Counted from the stretch's first letter, positions 39,552-49,739 are shown. The stretch: DNA of 64,000 nt from Acidobacteriota bacterium (GCA_016715865.1 JADJXM010000020.1:1-64000); one strand, 5' to 3'. The notes: a model not told the origin generated them from the letters alone. Translations and numbers: made by a program.

Positions 39552-39555
<4 letters not shown>
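39202..39555 (-). CDS. DUF5615 PIN-like toxin
   Basis: A 117-residue protein with the DUF5615 pattern: MKFLVDAHLPKRLTELLKQV (first acidic residue), AIHTRDLPLGNRTKDPEII, GRIVVTKDADFVE (second acidic cluster) and LVSTGNITNIELE. DUF5615 proteins resemble PIN nucleases (Mut7-C type) and are the likely RNase toxin of pairs with DUF433. The start overlaps the DUF433 stop by four bases, so both are made together. The pair is one cassette between attC-like sites. Confidence 0.9.
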
Positions 39556-39784
<229 letters not shown>

Positions 39785-39844
39785 ATCCTCCAACATTTAG
39801 ATACTATCACAATCAATGTTCTGGTCAAAGTTGTGACGTTTAGG

Positions 39845-39938
<94 letters not shown>

Positions 39939-39941
39939 GAT

Positions 39942-40178
39942 TTAAAAGACATCGATTTCTTCGGGATCTATTTCTTTTACTTTCGCTAATGCGCTCTCAA
40001 ATTTCTTTCTATCGCCTCGCTTCGCTCTCTCAGTCAGGTACTCATCTGTTAATAGCGCAGAAAGCTTTTCTGCCAAGGCAACAGTTATGAATTGATTAAT
40101 CGAGATATTTTCTTGCTGGGCAAGTTCGCGGACTCTTTTATGCAGAGACTCCGGCAATCTTAAACTGATCGTGCTCAT
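39942..40178 (-). CDS. RHH/HicB-like antitoxin
   Basis: A 78-residue protein beginning STISLRLPESLHKRVRELAQ, a ribbon-helix-helix DNA-binding segment with the second helix in SINQFITVALAEKLSALL. The C-terminal tail is acidic and probably binds the toxin. Its ATG overlaps the PIN-toxin stop (ATGA). It is encoded after the toxin rather than before, a less common order. A shorter remnant of a close relative lies at 37876-37948. Confidence 0.9.
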   Translation of the reverse strand: MSTISLRLPESLHKRVRELAQQENISINQFITVALAEKLSALLTDEYLTERAKRGDRKKFESALAKVKEIDPEEIDVF

Positions 40179-40600
40179 TTCACTTCTCCTATAATCCTTA
40201 AAAACTCTCCCGGGCTTATCACTCTCACCTCAAACATTTCTGCCCCTTCGAAGTCTCTCTTGTTGAAAGTTACAATATAATCGCAATTAGCTTCAACTGC
40301 TAGTTCAAGAACAAGATCATCTTTTGGGTCTTTTAGTAAGGGCCTCCATAGAAAAAAGATCGTTTGGTGATTTGCTACTTTGCAAATGTAATCGACAACA
40401 TCATCAATTTCATTGTAATTAAGCCCTATCTGCCGTGATTGCCTTTTTGCAACATCTTCATATTCAATGATTAAAGGAACTGAAATGAAGATCTCAAATC
40501 TCCCTGTTCCTATCAACGAGAGAAGCCTATAAGATGCGCCCAATCTTGAGCGCAAAGCAGAGATAAAGACATTCGAATCTATTACAATCTTTGGCAACAC
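40175..40600 (-). CDS. PIN-domain toxin
   Basis: A PIN-family ribonuclease of the putative toxin-antitoxin class. The likely start is the GTG or TTG at about 40600 (PKIVIDSNVFISALRSRLGA). Conserved acidic residues appear in VIDSNVF, IIEYEDVAKR, DPKDDLVLELA and VTFNKRDF. It would cleave RNA when freed from the RHH antitoxin encoded next. The pair forms a cassette between the attC sites at 39845 and 40648. Confidence 0.9.
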   Translation of the reverse strand: MLPKIVIDSNVFISALRSRLGASYRLLSLIGTGRFEIFISVPLIIEYEDVAKRQSRQIGLNYNEIDDVVDYICKVANHQTIFFLWRPLLKDPKDDLVLELAVEANCDYIVTFNKRDFEGAEMFEVRVISPGEFLRIIGEVK

Positions 40601-40647
40601 GATGGTATCATATGCAATACCGCATCTTCCGTCAATAGGCACATCTA

Positions 40648-40760
40648 GCGCACCTAACGAATGAGTTCAGCGGGGCCCCGTCATATCGCGCAAGCCCGTC
40701 GAGCGGGGGCGTGAATCGGCGGCTCCGCGAGAATGCGCGCAAATGTATTGGGTTAGTGCG
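40648..40760. repeat. attC site at right end of cassette array
   Basis: A 113-bp site with GCGCACCTAAC on the left and GGGTTAGTGCG on the right. The inside holds GTTCAGCGGGGCCCCG and CGGCGGCTCCGCG. It is the longest site of the array. The cassette to its right seems to be the broken molybdopterin-protein gene. Confidence 0.8.
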
Positions 40761-40941
40761 AACGAGTTCAGTTGCCAAATTCAGTGACCTTTTTTAAGAC
40801 AGGAGAATTTTACCTGCCTGACCCAAGCCGGACGTGTCTTTTTCGTCGGGTACGATTATTTGCAAAGGGCCTACTGTCCTGGCCAGTTGTTCATTGTTTT
40901 GTCGATATGCAAGTAGCACTACTTTATTTGTGAACGCTGAA

Positions 40942-41207
40942 TCAACAGGCTCTAGGGTTTAATATCGCAATACTACCTAGATAACCGTCTTCTGCTTCAA
41001 CAAGCAGATATGTTGCTAAAGCCTTTCCTCTCAGACTCTCACCGAATTTTTGGCCAGCTGTTTTCAGTATATCACCCAACAGCACACCTTCATATTCCGT
41101 CTCCTTGCCATTTGTGAGGAGCGGCTTCAACTTGCTTTTTGGTTATCGGTAGAGGCAATTTCATTAAGTCCAAGATTGTCAGTTTCTGGGGGATATCCCT
41201 TCGCCAC
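40942..41207 (-). pseudogene. Molybdopterin-binding oxidoreductase fragment, frameshifted
   Basis: The minus strand codes for KLTILDLMKLPLPITKK upstream and, after a single-base shift near 41115, NGKETEYEGVLLGDILKTAG, QKFGESLRGKALATYLLVEA and EDGYLGSIAIL. This matches the short stand-alone molybdopterin-dependent oxidoreductase (sulfite-oxidase-type Mo-cofactor domain) proteins, which run on for another 40 residues that are missing here. The gene is dead or reduced. It is the last gene next to the attC array. Confidence 0.7.
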
Positions 41208-41985
41208 ACTCCCAAAATTTTTGATAACACGTACTCACTTTGATTAAAATCTACAACCAGGAAGTTAATAGACTAAATAATAACGCACAAACTAATCTAA
41301 GGCCATATGATGCAAAATCATATCCTTTGATCTCCTTTTTTATCAATTGTGAATTATATGGTGCCTAACATGAATTTAAGTTGACACCAGCAACGCTTCT
41401 TACAAAAGTTTTGTTGATTCGGTTAGATAACGTCTGTTTTGAGAATTGCATCTATTACTGCATAGATAAATGTTTCCAGGCAGAGAGTCTATTTAATAAT
41501 GACCTGACTCAAGCATGTCCCGATCTCATCCTGGAAAGGAACTAACTGACGCCGCCCGGACCTCCCGGAATTTCGCCGAGTTTCACTCCGCGCCCAGCTT
41601 AAGCCTTGTGAGCGGCTTCAGATCACGAACTCTGATCGTATCGATCTATGAAAATTGCATTTGCAGCGTCAATGGAGTCCGACTTCTTGCCGATACACGG
41701 TTCGACCGGAGTCAGGTCGCGTATCTATTAATATATGTGAGTAAAACGAGCTTCTAATGGCTTAACCAGTTATCCAAGTCGTGTAAATCGCCGCAATCTC
41801 AGCATTTCAGGCAGTATGGCAACGAGGGCACTCTAACAGAGGGGCTTTTTGTAATCAAGGTTTGATCGGAGCGGCTTGCGCCAGCAGTCCGTCTTCCGTG
41901 TGATCGCGTCGGAAATCAATATTGTCCGGGTAGTCCGTCTTCAACCCGGTGTGCACTGTTTCTGCTGACAATGCAGTTATCCAAA
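41208..41985. other. Intergenic stretch, no gene seen
   Basis: About 780 bases with mixed composition and short random frames only. The left part (41208-41350) is AT-rich. No attC pair, IS end or RNA gene was recognised. An 80-codon plus-strand frame at 41515 has no protein-like features. Confidence 0.5.
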
Positions 41986-42447
41986 TCAGCGACTCTGAGT
42001 CGGAGCCGCCGGCAGCATGTTGCGTATCGCTGAGATCCGCCAGCCTTTTTCGGTTCGCTTCATTGCAAAAGTCGTCCACATCTTGCGGGTAGCGCCTCCG
42101 GCCAGCCCCGTCAGTTCGTATCGCCCGTCGACGATCGCAACGTCAGGCGTCAGCATCCGTATCGACTCGACGGTGATGCTGCGATTGCCGGCATTATTGC
42201 GTGAACTGGCCATCGTCCCACGCACCACCGCTTCGCGCCCCTTGCGCCATTCACCGGACGAGACCAGCTGATCGGCATCTTCCGTGAAGAGTCCCTCGAC
42301 CGCCTGTGGATCGATCTTCTCGCGCGCATCGACATATCGGCTGACGATCCTTCGAATCGCCGCTTCGTCATCGCTTTTCGCGATCTGTTGAGTGAACAGG
42401 ACCGAGGCCAGTACCAGACACATCATGATCGTAATTTGCATGCGCAC
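41986..42447 (-). CDS. Exported SnoaL/DUF4440-like protein
   Basis: A 153-residue protein with a signal peptide (ITIMMCLVLASVLFTQQI) and an NTF2-like cone fold: DEAAIRRIVSRYVDAREKID, AVEGLFTEDADQLVSSGEW, MLTPDVAIVDGRYELTG and MWTTFAMKRTEKGWRISAI. It matches SgcJ/EcaC or DUF4440 proteins, which bind small hydrophobic ligands or act in uncharacterised enzymes. It is the last gene after the anti-sigma gene on the same strand. Confidence 0.88.
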   Translation of the reverse strand: MRMQITIMMCLVLASVLFTQQIAKSDDEAAIRRIVSRYVDAREKIDPQAVEGLFTEDADQLVSSGEWRKGREAVVRGTMASSRNNAGNRSITVESIRMLTPDVAIVDGRYELTGLAGGATRKMWTTFAMKRTEKGWRISAIRNMLPAAPTQSR

Positions 42448-42480
42448 TTCACCTCCAGAAAGGCTGTCGAGTATCTAAAT

Positions 42481-43740
42481 CTATCGTTTAGAGCCACCAC
42501 GCAGGATGGCGCGCCGCAGCTTATCACGAAGACGGCCGTCGTTCCCACTACGATCGAGCTTCCTCAGTTCCCTCTCGGCATCTTCAAGCAACCCGGCTTT
42601 AGCATAGAGCACCGCCCGCACCAGAGCCGAATCGACACCCGCCTCGCCCTTCGTGATCGAACCCAGCTCACCCGCGCCGATCACCTTGAAAAGCCCAATC
42701 TGGCGCAGCCGGCTTTCGACCGGGTCGTCTCCATTGAAGGCCGTCACCTGCCACTGGTAAACGCGACCGCGCTCAAGCTCAACTTCCGGCCTCCATTCCA
42801 AAGCGGCGAGCGGCGCGCTTTCGGCTACGGGATTGAATCGATCATCCACAATCGTGACGATATACCGTGTCGCCCCTTCCTGCTTTGTCCAGCGAAACAG
42901 GGGCCGCTGTTGCCGCACCAGAGTCGCCATTGGCCCTATCAACCGCAACGGCTCAGCTCCGCCAGGAGCGCTCCTGACAGCACCTTCCGGCTCTCTCAGG
43001 TTCTCCAGCTCCGGATTCAGCCTCAGAGCCCGCCCCCCAAGCGCCCGCTCCACCTCGCTTTCGAGCCCTTCCGGAATGCGCCCGAAACCGATCAGCCGCC
43101 CATCCGCGTCCAGCCCCACCCTGCGCCCTCCGTCCATCAGCGCCACTGAATATCCCTGCTCCACATCCGTCTTTTTGATGGAATCTTTCACCGGCTCCGG
43201 CGTGACCGTCTTTTCGGGCGGGTTTATGACGATCGCGGGCTCCGGCGACATTCGCGAAATCAGATACCAGACGGCCGCGACGATAATCAGCATGGCCCCC
43301 AGAGCACCGATAGCCACGGCCGGGCGCGGAATCCCCTGCGCGACGCCAATGTTCGCCAGTTTTGACAGCAGCCGGCTTTCATAGTAGCGTTTCTTCATCG
43401 CCGGTTCGGTTTCGATTCTGAAGACGCGCAGGCTGTTCAGGTCTTCGTCACAGGCGCGGCAGATTTTTACGTGGGCCTCGATCACTTCGCGGTCTTCAGC
43501 ATCGAGATTTCCGTCAAGATATTCGCTGATCTGATCGAATTCAAGGTGATCTTCGCGCAGGCACGCCTCGGGATCGAGCGGCAGCCCGCTCCACTTCGGG
43601 GCGTCAACCATGGCGAATCGTTCGCGGCAGGAAGGACAGGCCTCGAGGTGGGCGGCGATGTTAATTGATTTGCCTGAAGACAGTTGCTCTTCACGGAACT
43701 TCGACAAATCCTGTTCATTAATATGATCGCTGGGTATCAT
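42481..43740 (-). CDS. Zinc-finger anti-sigma-type membrane protein
   Basis: A 419-residue protein with two zinc-binding segments of anti-sigma type: HLEACPSCRERF (about 32-43) and HVKICRACDEDL (about 88-99), both HxxxCxxC. One membrane helix lies at about 149-168 (IGALGAMLIIVAAVWYLIS). The extracytoplasmic part includes PLFRWTKQEGATRYIVTIVDD and GRVYQWQVTAFNGDD, a fibronectin-like segment. It is encoded right after a sigma factor gene, so it probably holds that sigma factor at the membrane. The two zinc fingers and large outer domain are unusual for the class. Confidence 0.85.
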   Translation of the reverse strand: MIPSDHINEQDLSKFREEQLSSGKSINIAAHLEACPSCRERFAMVDAPKWSGLPLDPEACLREDHLEFDQISEYLDGNLDAEDREVIEAHVKICRACDEDLNSLRVFRIETEPAMKKRYYESRLLSKLANIGVAQGIPRPAVAIGALGAMLIIVAAVWYLISRMSPEPAIVINPPEKTVTPEPVKDSIKKTDVEQGYSVALMDGGRRVGLDADGRLIGFGRIPEGLESEVERALGGRALRLNPELENLREPEGAVRSAPGGAEPLRLIGPMATLVRQQRPLFRWTKQEGATRYIVTIVDDRFNPVAESAPLAALEWRPEVELERGRVYQWQVTAFNGDDPVESRLRQIGLFKVIGAGELGSITKGEAGVDSALVRAVLYAKAGLLEDAERELRKLDRSGNDGRLRDKLRRAILRGGSKR

Positions 43741-43809
43741 TTAAATCCTGCATTCATTACCAATGCGGCAAATATTCTGGATTTCCATAAATTTGCCGAC
43801 GAAAAGATT

Positions 43810-44853
43810 TTATTCTTCCAGGATCGCCCGCACTCTCTTCACAGCTCTGTGCTTCCATTTAGCGATTATACTGTTTGTTGTTCCAAGTTCGATCGCTGCC
43901 AGCGTTGTGTCCATTGGCAATCTATTAAGTAACAAGATCAGCTCTTCCCTTGTTAGTTCTAATTTTTGTATGATCTCACTCAAAATGACTGCTTGCCTCT
44001 GGATAATTACATGCAGCATACTTTGTCCATCGTAATCAGTTTGAGTGTAGAGGTAAGCCCGACGTTGATTTAGAGTCAGCTCGCACAAGGCCCGCCAGAT
44101 TTTCTGCAGGAGTTCTTGTGAGGCGATGATATCGAACCCATCATTCGATCTCATCGCTGGAAGTGGATCAGTGTATACTATTTTATCGATCGATTCGTGT
44201 GGTCTATCCTTGATTCCCTTGATTTCTGAAATGATATGAATCAAATGGTCCATCTCGATCGGGCCATCTGACCACCGAAATAGCTCTCCAAGCATTTCAG
44301 GCATATTAAGTTTGGCCAGTTGTCGAATTTCATGTCCGACGGCGTCGACAGTGTTGGAATATACTGCGAGATCATGCAGAAGAACCTTCACACGTGGGCT
44401 CTCGGCCTGTCCACGCTGCGATTTGAATCCGCAAACCCCACCACTAACCCCATTCCACAAATCGAAATCACTGTGCCTTTTAAGAATATCGCGAACCCTG
44501 TCCTTCAACCGGGTCCTCTCAGGATATTTCTGCCGAAGGTAATCGTTGCACACATTATGAATGATTCTGGCCAGATAACCACGTATCTCTTCAATGTCGA
44601 ATTGTCGATCTTTAACATCTATACCAGCAAGAAATCCTGCCACCTTTAGCATAACTGTTTGATACAGATCTTCGGCATCAGGCTGCCTTGGGGATGTCAG
44701 GAAAACCCCAAGGGTAAAGTTCAAACGTGATGTGAGGATTAGCCTTGCGAGTGGATCAGCAATCGTCCTAATGATATAATCAATATCGGATTCCACCATT
44801 CGGTTGGCCTGCCCATTTAACCTCAACCCGATTTCATCGCCTTCAATTCGCAA
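43810..44853 (-). CDS. Sigma-70-family (ECF-like) RNA polymerase sigma factor
   Basis: A 347-residue protein, likely started at TTG 44853 behind AGAAGG, or at the ATG at 44799. Region 2 is recognisable in DAEDLYQTVMLKVAGFLAG and YLARIIHNVCNDYLRQKYPE. Region 4 lies at the C-terminus (TLNQRRAYLYTQTDYDG, MDTTLAAIELGTTNSIIAKW and KHRAVKRVRAI). A long linker of about 140 residues separates the two, much longer than in usual ECF factors. Encoded between a CHAT-TPR gene and an anti-sigma gene, it probably responds to a signal passed through them. Confidence 0.82.
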   Translation of the reverse strand: MRIEGDEIGLRLNGQANRMVESDIDYIIRTIADPLARLILTSRLNFTLGVFLTSPRQPDAEDLYQTVMLKVAGFLAGIDVKDRQFDIEEIRGYLARIIHNVCNDYLRQKYPERTRLKDRVRDILKRHSDFDLWNGVSGGVCGFKSQRGQAESPRVKVLLHDLAVYSNTVDAVGHEIRQLAKLNMPEMLGELFRWSDGPIEMDHLIHIISEIKGIKDRPHESIDKIVYTDPLPAMRSNDGFDIIASQELLQKIWRALCELTLNQRRAYLYTQTDYDGQSMLHVIIQRQAVILSEIIQKLELTREELILLLNRLPMDTTLAAIELGTTNSIIAKWKHRAVKRVRAILEE

Positions 44854-44901
44854 TGATTGATCCTTCTCGTTTGTCGAGTGTAAAAACTTCTCGTTGGGGG
44901 G

Positions 44902-47900
44902 TTAATTATCCAATCCAATTGTGACAAAACCCGCCCAATAATATGGATGCCGATAGCGAATGTTCTTCATCATCATAATCGCTGCATTCTTCAATGCTTC
45001 AGACTTTGAGGATTTACCTTCGACCCGGTTTCTTTCAAGAACTTTATAAAATTCGATCATAAACTTTGCAGTGCCAGCGGAATCGATTTTCCATTGACTT
45101 ACTACCGTCGAGCGGCAACCTGCAATGAAAAATGCCCATGACATTCCAATCAGACCTTCTCCAGAACCGATTCGCCCTCGAGCAGTCTCACATGCGGAAA
45201 GAACTACCATGTCGGCACTCAAGTCGAGATTGAGTATTTCGCGTGCTTCCAATATGCCGTCCTCTATTTGATCATCGTCCTTTTTTGATAGTAAAAGGTA
45301 GGAATAGAGAGGGTTTTGATCATCCAATACACCATGTGTTGCCAAGTGAATCGTCCTGTACTCGCTAACCATCGATTTAAAAAGCCGCTCTTCAGCCTCT
45401 AGCCCGATCAATGCCTTACTCTTGGGATTGCGAAACATTGTAAGTATTGCTTTGACTTCAAACTCCGCATGTGGCAGAGGCTTGAAATTCTCACCACGCT
45501 GTTGCCCATTGAAATATTCTACGGTATCATCATCTAAAGACGGGTTTCCGAATGCGAGGAGTGAATTCTCTTTACTTTCGCCAGTATAAGAATAACGGTT
45601 GAGCATCTGTAAATACACACTCAAAGATGGAGCATAAAATACTGAATATTCTTCAATTAAATATCGCCCACTCCGAGCAGTGAGGGCTTGAAAAGGAATA
45701 CCCCATAAAACATCATCAGGGATAATACAGATTTTTCGCTTACCAATTAGCTTAATTTCTATAGGTTTGATTAGCAAGTCATAAAGATCACGTGAAGCAA
45801 CAGTATAGTTCAGTGATCTTTGTGCTAATTGAGCATGAAAATACGAAATCTTTTTTCTTAAATCAGTTCTACGAATTTCAATGGGTTGAATAACAAGATT
45901 ATGTTCTTCTTCTCCATCTCTAGGTGAGATCACAAAAGTGTAAGTAAGCTCCTCAGTGACAGTATATCCGACATAAAGAGTATCCGCATCCAATCCTGCC
46001 AGCTTAAAATCATAATAAATGAACTGCTTTGCTATGTCATCATGAAAAGATATACCAGGATTTGTTGCTTGCAACAAATCCTGGTATATCGAGTGCTTTA
46101 ATCTAGCATTTATTAACTCTCCACGTACTCGATTGATTCGATTCTGATCTTGGTATTTTTTTTGAATTTCAGCTCTCAACAATTTATTTAAATCAACAAT
46201 AACTTGATTTAACTTTTGTTCCTCTAATCTGTCCATGTCGGTCATATCATAAGTAATTCTCCCTCCTGACTTCTTTAATGAGTCAAGCAGTATACGACCT
46301 TTAATATTTTCCATCTGGGTAAGCGCATCATGCATCATTCCTTTCTCAACGTATATATTTATCATCAAATGATAAGGAGCCAGTTTGTTTTCAAAATACA
46401 ACTGACGACCTTGCTCCTGTCCTGCAACTTGATAACGCCGCTCCTCCACAATGGCAATTGCTTGTTTCAGTATACCTATGGCCAAATCGATTTCATTCTT
46501 TTTTATCATGGATCTTGCAAGCAGAGTTGAGGTAAGAACTGACAAATTCGTAAGCTGTAATCGCTTTGATATGTGAAGTGATTGAGTTGCTAACTCTATT
46601 GAATCATCAAACTGTTTCATATCATGTAAAACTTCAGACTTCCGCCAAAGAACTTCGGCAATTCGAATCTTATCTTTGATTTCATTTGCAAGCACAAGAC
46701 TTGCATCAAGAATTGTCATTGCGGACTTAAAATCGCCCGCAATTCGAAAACAAACCCCAAGCCCTTCTCCAGCAGCTATCATTACATCCTTGTTTCCTTG
46801 TTCTTTTGCTTTTTGATAAGCTTCTTTAAAATAGCGTTCAGCTAAAGATTTATCATTTTTTCTCTGATAAACAACACCGAGGTTTAATAACACAATTTCC
46901 TTACCATAAAGCTTAACATCACTTGAATAAATATCTAGACTATCAAAAAAGTATTTTTCTGCCTTAACATAGAATTCCTGTTCAAGATACAACACTCCGA
47001 TGCTATTAAATATTTCAGCCTGAAGTAACCTATTATTGCCTCTTAAGGCAAATTTGTAAGACTCGTGATAATATATTAAAGACTTGACTATGGAGCCAAC
47101 CTCTCTATATAAACGGCCTAACCAAAAAAGATGCTCAGAAATTTGAATCCCATATGATCTATACACACCATCTAATACCCTATAAGAGGCGAGCGCATCA
47201 TGGTAGTAACCTATAGCTCTATATCGATCTCCATCAATTAAAGACAATGCGGCTAATCCAGAATACAATGAAGCTAAGCCTAACTCAATAGGGTATATAT
47301 TTGGTAATGTTGAATTCATTGAGTGCCGCGAAAATATCAGTCCTTTCTCAAAATACATTTTTGATAAAACAACATCCTTTTTTAAATATACATAACCAAT
47401 GTCTGCATATACATATACTAAATCAGCAAAATATCCATTATCATAAAATTGCTTCTCACTCACTAAGTAATTCTGAATCGCCTCATCCACCTTACTCTGC
47501 TTAAATAACACCCTTCCCAAGAAAAAATGAATAAGAGCAATGTATCTTTTATCGTTTAAACTATGTGAAACGAATAAGGCAATATTAAAAATCTCAAGAG
47601 ACTTTTCTGGATAGCTACCGCTCTCTCTTAATCGAGCTTTAAAAATCAAATCTTTTATTATCTTACGATCGATATTATTTTTATTTTTTACAATATACAT
47701 TGAAAGCTCATCAATACCGTTTTTGCTTAAAAACAGTATTTCATCAACTATCCTTTTCTCATTATTCGTCAATGGTTCGAAATTTATTTGTGCAACTACG
47801 CGCTGATCAAACACTAAGCCAACAGCCAAGTAACAAAGACATAAAAATGCTATCCTACCAATATAGGATCGCACAAAATTAGTTGCACCTGAAAAAAATA

Positions 47901-47928
47901 TAAAAATCAATAAATAAAGCACGTTCAT
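44902..47928 (-). CDS. TPR-CHAT protease-like protein
   Basis: A 1008-residue protein with an N-terminal hydrophobic segment (LYLLIFIFFSGATNFV, IAFLCLCYLAVGLVF), suggesting export or anchoring. About fifteen TPR-like helical repeats fill residues 100-560 (AEIFNSIGVLYLEQEFYVKAEKYF pattern). The C-terminal 300 residues form a CHAT domain of the caspase-like fold, with the catalytic His in IHLATHGVL (about 865) and the catalytic Cys in VVLSACETARG (about 913). PYYWAGFVTIG ends the domain, as usual. The region is clearly more AT-rich than its neighbours, suggesting recent transfer. The sigma factor gene follows after 48 bases. Confidence 0.92.
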   Translation of the reverse strand: MNVLYLLIFIFFSGATNFVRSYIGRIAFLCLCYLAVGLVFDQRVVAQINFEPLTNNEKRIVDEILFLSKNGIDELSMYIVKNKNNIDRKIIKDLIFKARLRESGSYPEKSLEIFNIALFVSHSLNDKRYIALIHFFLGRVLFKQSKVDEAIQNYLVSEKQFYDNGYFADLVYVYADIGYVYLKKDVVLSKMYFEKGLIFSRHSMNSTLPNIYPIELGLASLYSGLAALSLIDGDRYRAIGYYHDALASYRVLDGVYRSYGIQISEHLFWLGRLYREVGSIVKSLIYYHESYKFALRGNNRLLQAEIFNSIGVLYLEQEFYVKAEKYFFDSLDIYSSDVKLYGKEIVLLNLGVVYQRKNDKSLAERYFKEAYQKAKEQGNKDVMIAAGEGLGVCFRIAGDFKSAMTILDASLVLANEIKDKIRIAEVLWRKSEVLHDMKQFDDSIELATQSLHISKRLQLTNLSVLTSTLLARSMIKKNEIDLAIGILKQAIAIVEERRYQVAGQEQGRQLYFENKLAPYHLMINIYVEKGMMHDALTQMENIKGRILLDSLKKSGGRITYDMTDMDRLEEQKLNQVIVDLNKLLRAEIQKKYQDQNRINRVRGELINARLKHSIYQDLLQATNPGISFHDDIAKQFIYYDFKLAGLDADTLYVGYTVTEELTYTFVISPRDGEEEHNLVIQPIEIRRTDLRKKISYFHAQLAQRSLNYTVASRDLYDLLIKPIEIKLIGKRKICIIPDDVLWGIPFQALTARSGRYLIEEYSVFYAPSLSVYLQMLNRYSYTGESKENSLLAFGNPSLDDDTVEYFNGQQRGENFKPLPHAEFEVKAILTMFRNPKSKALIGLEAEERLFKSMVSEYRTIHLATHGVLDDQNPLYSYLLLSKKDDDQIEDGILEAREILNLDLSADMVVLSACETARGRIGSGEGLIGMSWAFFIAGCRSTVVSQWKIDSAGTAKFMIEFYKVLERNRVEGKSSKSEALKNAAIMMMKNIRYRHPYYWAGFVTIGLDN

Positions 47929-48630
47929 CGTGAATCACATCATGTAGGATTGCAAGAAATTGATAAAAACCATGCAAACCGTGGTAAAAACGAGTGAAAT
48001 TATAAGACAGCCGAGACCAAATATTTCTATCTCGGCTCGGTCACAGCTCAATCCGAAACATCCTTTATTCCGCCACGCCTAGCAAATTGACTGTGCCTAT
48101 TTCAACAAGGAATTCGGCACACTACTATACATTGACGAAGTTGGGCGGCCCAGTTATCTAACACGGTTGATAGTTGGGCCTCACTATCTCCGGCACGCCT
48201 TCAACGAAAGTTAAGGACCAGTCTTCGAGAAGTGTGTGGAGAATCCGTACTGGCATTACTTTTGCGAATACGGGTATTTTCAACACTAATCCCTTATCAT
48301 CCGACCTCATTTGTTAAGTGGAGGCAGCGGATCAAATCAGACAGCATCGAGAAGATGCTCAAAGGGATTCGCTCAAGTGCATAACGCCGCGATGCGATAA
48401 AAGCGAAAGACATTTCACTGGTCAACGTCGATATCACGGTTCAGGAGAAGGCGATTGCTTTCCCTACCTATGCACGGTTGTATCAGAAAGCACGGGAGAC
48501 ATTTGTCCGTGCCTCCCAAAAATCAAATGTCGATCTGCGTCAGAGCAACAAACGACTCGGCAAGAAAGCATAATTCAAGCTGGGTGATTTTACCCGATCC
48601 CGGCAAATCAAAAAGTCTAAGAAAGTTGAT
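47929..48630. other. Intergenic stretch upstream of the CHAT gene
   Basis: About 700 bases with no convincing gene. The part next to 47928 must hold the CHAT promoter. The rest (48300-48630) may be worn insertion-sequence DNA, but the frames there match nothing I recognise. Confidence 0.4.
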
Positions 48631-48877
48631 GTCGAGACACTTTTTGTAAATGCGCGTGCTAGGACAATTTAACAAACTTGTGAGAGTTTGTTTCTGCTTT
48701 GAAAACGAACTCTGACCTGACACGCGTACATGATTATATCAACGAGACCTTGCCATAGGCACATGGCCATCAACTTAAAGAGCTGACGACTTTCGTCCAT
48801 GTGATCTTTGAAGCACAGACCGGTTGCCAGGCTCAACTGGCACGCACCCAAGGGAACCAGGAAGCAGCTTGTAAACG
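48631..48877 (+). pseudogene. DDE (IS4-like) transposase 5' fragment, interrupted by IS66
   Basis: Close in sequence to 53044-53290: a left end with GTCGAGACACTTTTTG, then the first 60 codons of the same transposase (TNSDLTRVHDYI, AHGHQLKELTTF, QTGCQAQLARTQGNQEA), here with an in-frame stop and an altered start codon. It stops at 48877, exactly where the IS66 left repeat begins. Confidence 0.85.
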
Positions 48878-48949
48878 GTGTCCTTGCGGTAACTCAGCCT
48901 CTGCCAATACCTTATCCTCACCTTCGGTATCGAAATTCTTCTATACTAG

Positions 48950-49354
48950 GTGATGATGAAAACGACAATTCCCGCAGACCTGCTTGAACTCAAATCTCGA
49001 TTCGACACCTGGCGCACTAATCGCAAATACAAACGAGAGCCGATTCCCGATGAGCTTCGTCAGGTGGCTGTTGACCTTGGTCGTCGTTATCCACCCTCAA
49101 TCGTTCGCCGCACTCTGAAGATCGATCTCCAGCGAGTGGAACAATCGATCACTAAACATTCAATCGGCAAAAAGCATCAGACCGCATTTTTCAATCTGCC
49201 TCTGATATCGCCCGATCCGGAATCATCATCGCACCATAAAGATGGCTGCCGGCTACAACTCGAACGCGCTGACGATTCCCGCCTGACGCTGACGCTGCCA
49301 GCGCTCGATTTCCTTTCGACAAGGCAAATCTGTGCCGATTTCCTGCGGGATTGA
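48950..49354 (+). CDS. tnpA: IS66-type TnpA accessory protein
   Basis: A protein of about 134 residues beginning MKTTIPADLLELKSRFDTWR and continuing with EPIPDELRQVAVDLGRRYPP and SIVRRTLKIDLQRVEQ. It matches the small DNA-binding OrfA protein of IS66 elements, which helps transposition. The C-terminal half is less conserved. A truncated near copy starts at 9606. It ends four bases before the tnpB start. Confidence 0.85.
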   Translation: MMMKTTIPADLLELKSRFDTWRTNRKYKREPIPDELRQVAVDLGRRYPPSIVRRTLKIDLQRVEQSITKHSIGKKHQTAFFNLPLISPDPESSSHHKDGCRLQLERADDSRLTLTLPALDFLSTRQICADFLRD

Positions 49355-49358
49355 AACC

Positions 49359-49739
49359 ATGATCCAGCTCATCCCGCAGTTGCGAATCCTCCTCGCCCGT
49401 CAGCCTGTCGACTTTCGCAATGGTATCGATGGGCTGGCAGCGCTCTGTAAGAGAGTGTTCGAGGAAGACCCTTTCTCCGGCACTCTCTTTGTCTTTCGCA
49501 ATCGCCGCGGCAGCACCCTCAAGCTGCTCGTCTATGACGGCCTCGGATTTTGGCTCATGACACGACGCCTCTCGCAGGGGCGATTACAGTGGTGGCCTGA
49601 GGATCAAAATGCAGCACTCCATCCTCTCGAGGCCCAACAGCTCAGTGTCCTGCTCTACAACGGGCTGCCCGATCAGGCCCAATTCGTAGAAGCCTGGCGT
49701 AAACTCGATTCCTCTCAGGCAGCGTTTTTCACTTCCTGA
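49359..49739 (+). CDS. tnpB: IS66-type TnpB accessory protein
   Basis: The start chosen is ATG 49359 (MIQLIPQLRILLARQPVDFR). RNGIDGLAALCKRVFEEDPF, SGTLFVFRNRRGSTLKLLVY and DGLGFWLMTRRLSQGRLQWW are the conserved blocks of IS66 TnpB (Orf2). It is needed together with TnpA for transposition, but its biochemical role is not settled. The frame is intact for 126 residues. Its last 25 bases overlap the end of the opposite-strand tnpC. Confidence 0.92.
   Translation: MIQLIPQLRILLARQPVDFRNGIDGLAALCKRVFEEDPFSGTLFVFRNRRGSTLKLLVYDGLGFWLMTRRLSQGRLQWWPEDQNAALHPLEAQQLSVLLYNGLPDQAQFVEAWRKLDSSQAAFFTS

Noticed and set aside
48318..48587. Possible small gene left of the IS remnants
   Set aside because: No protein-like pattern or start signal; probably worn intergenic or IS sequence.
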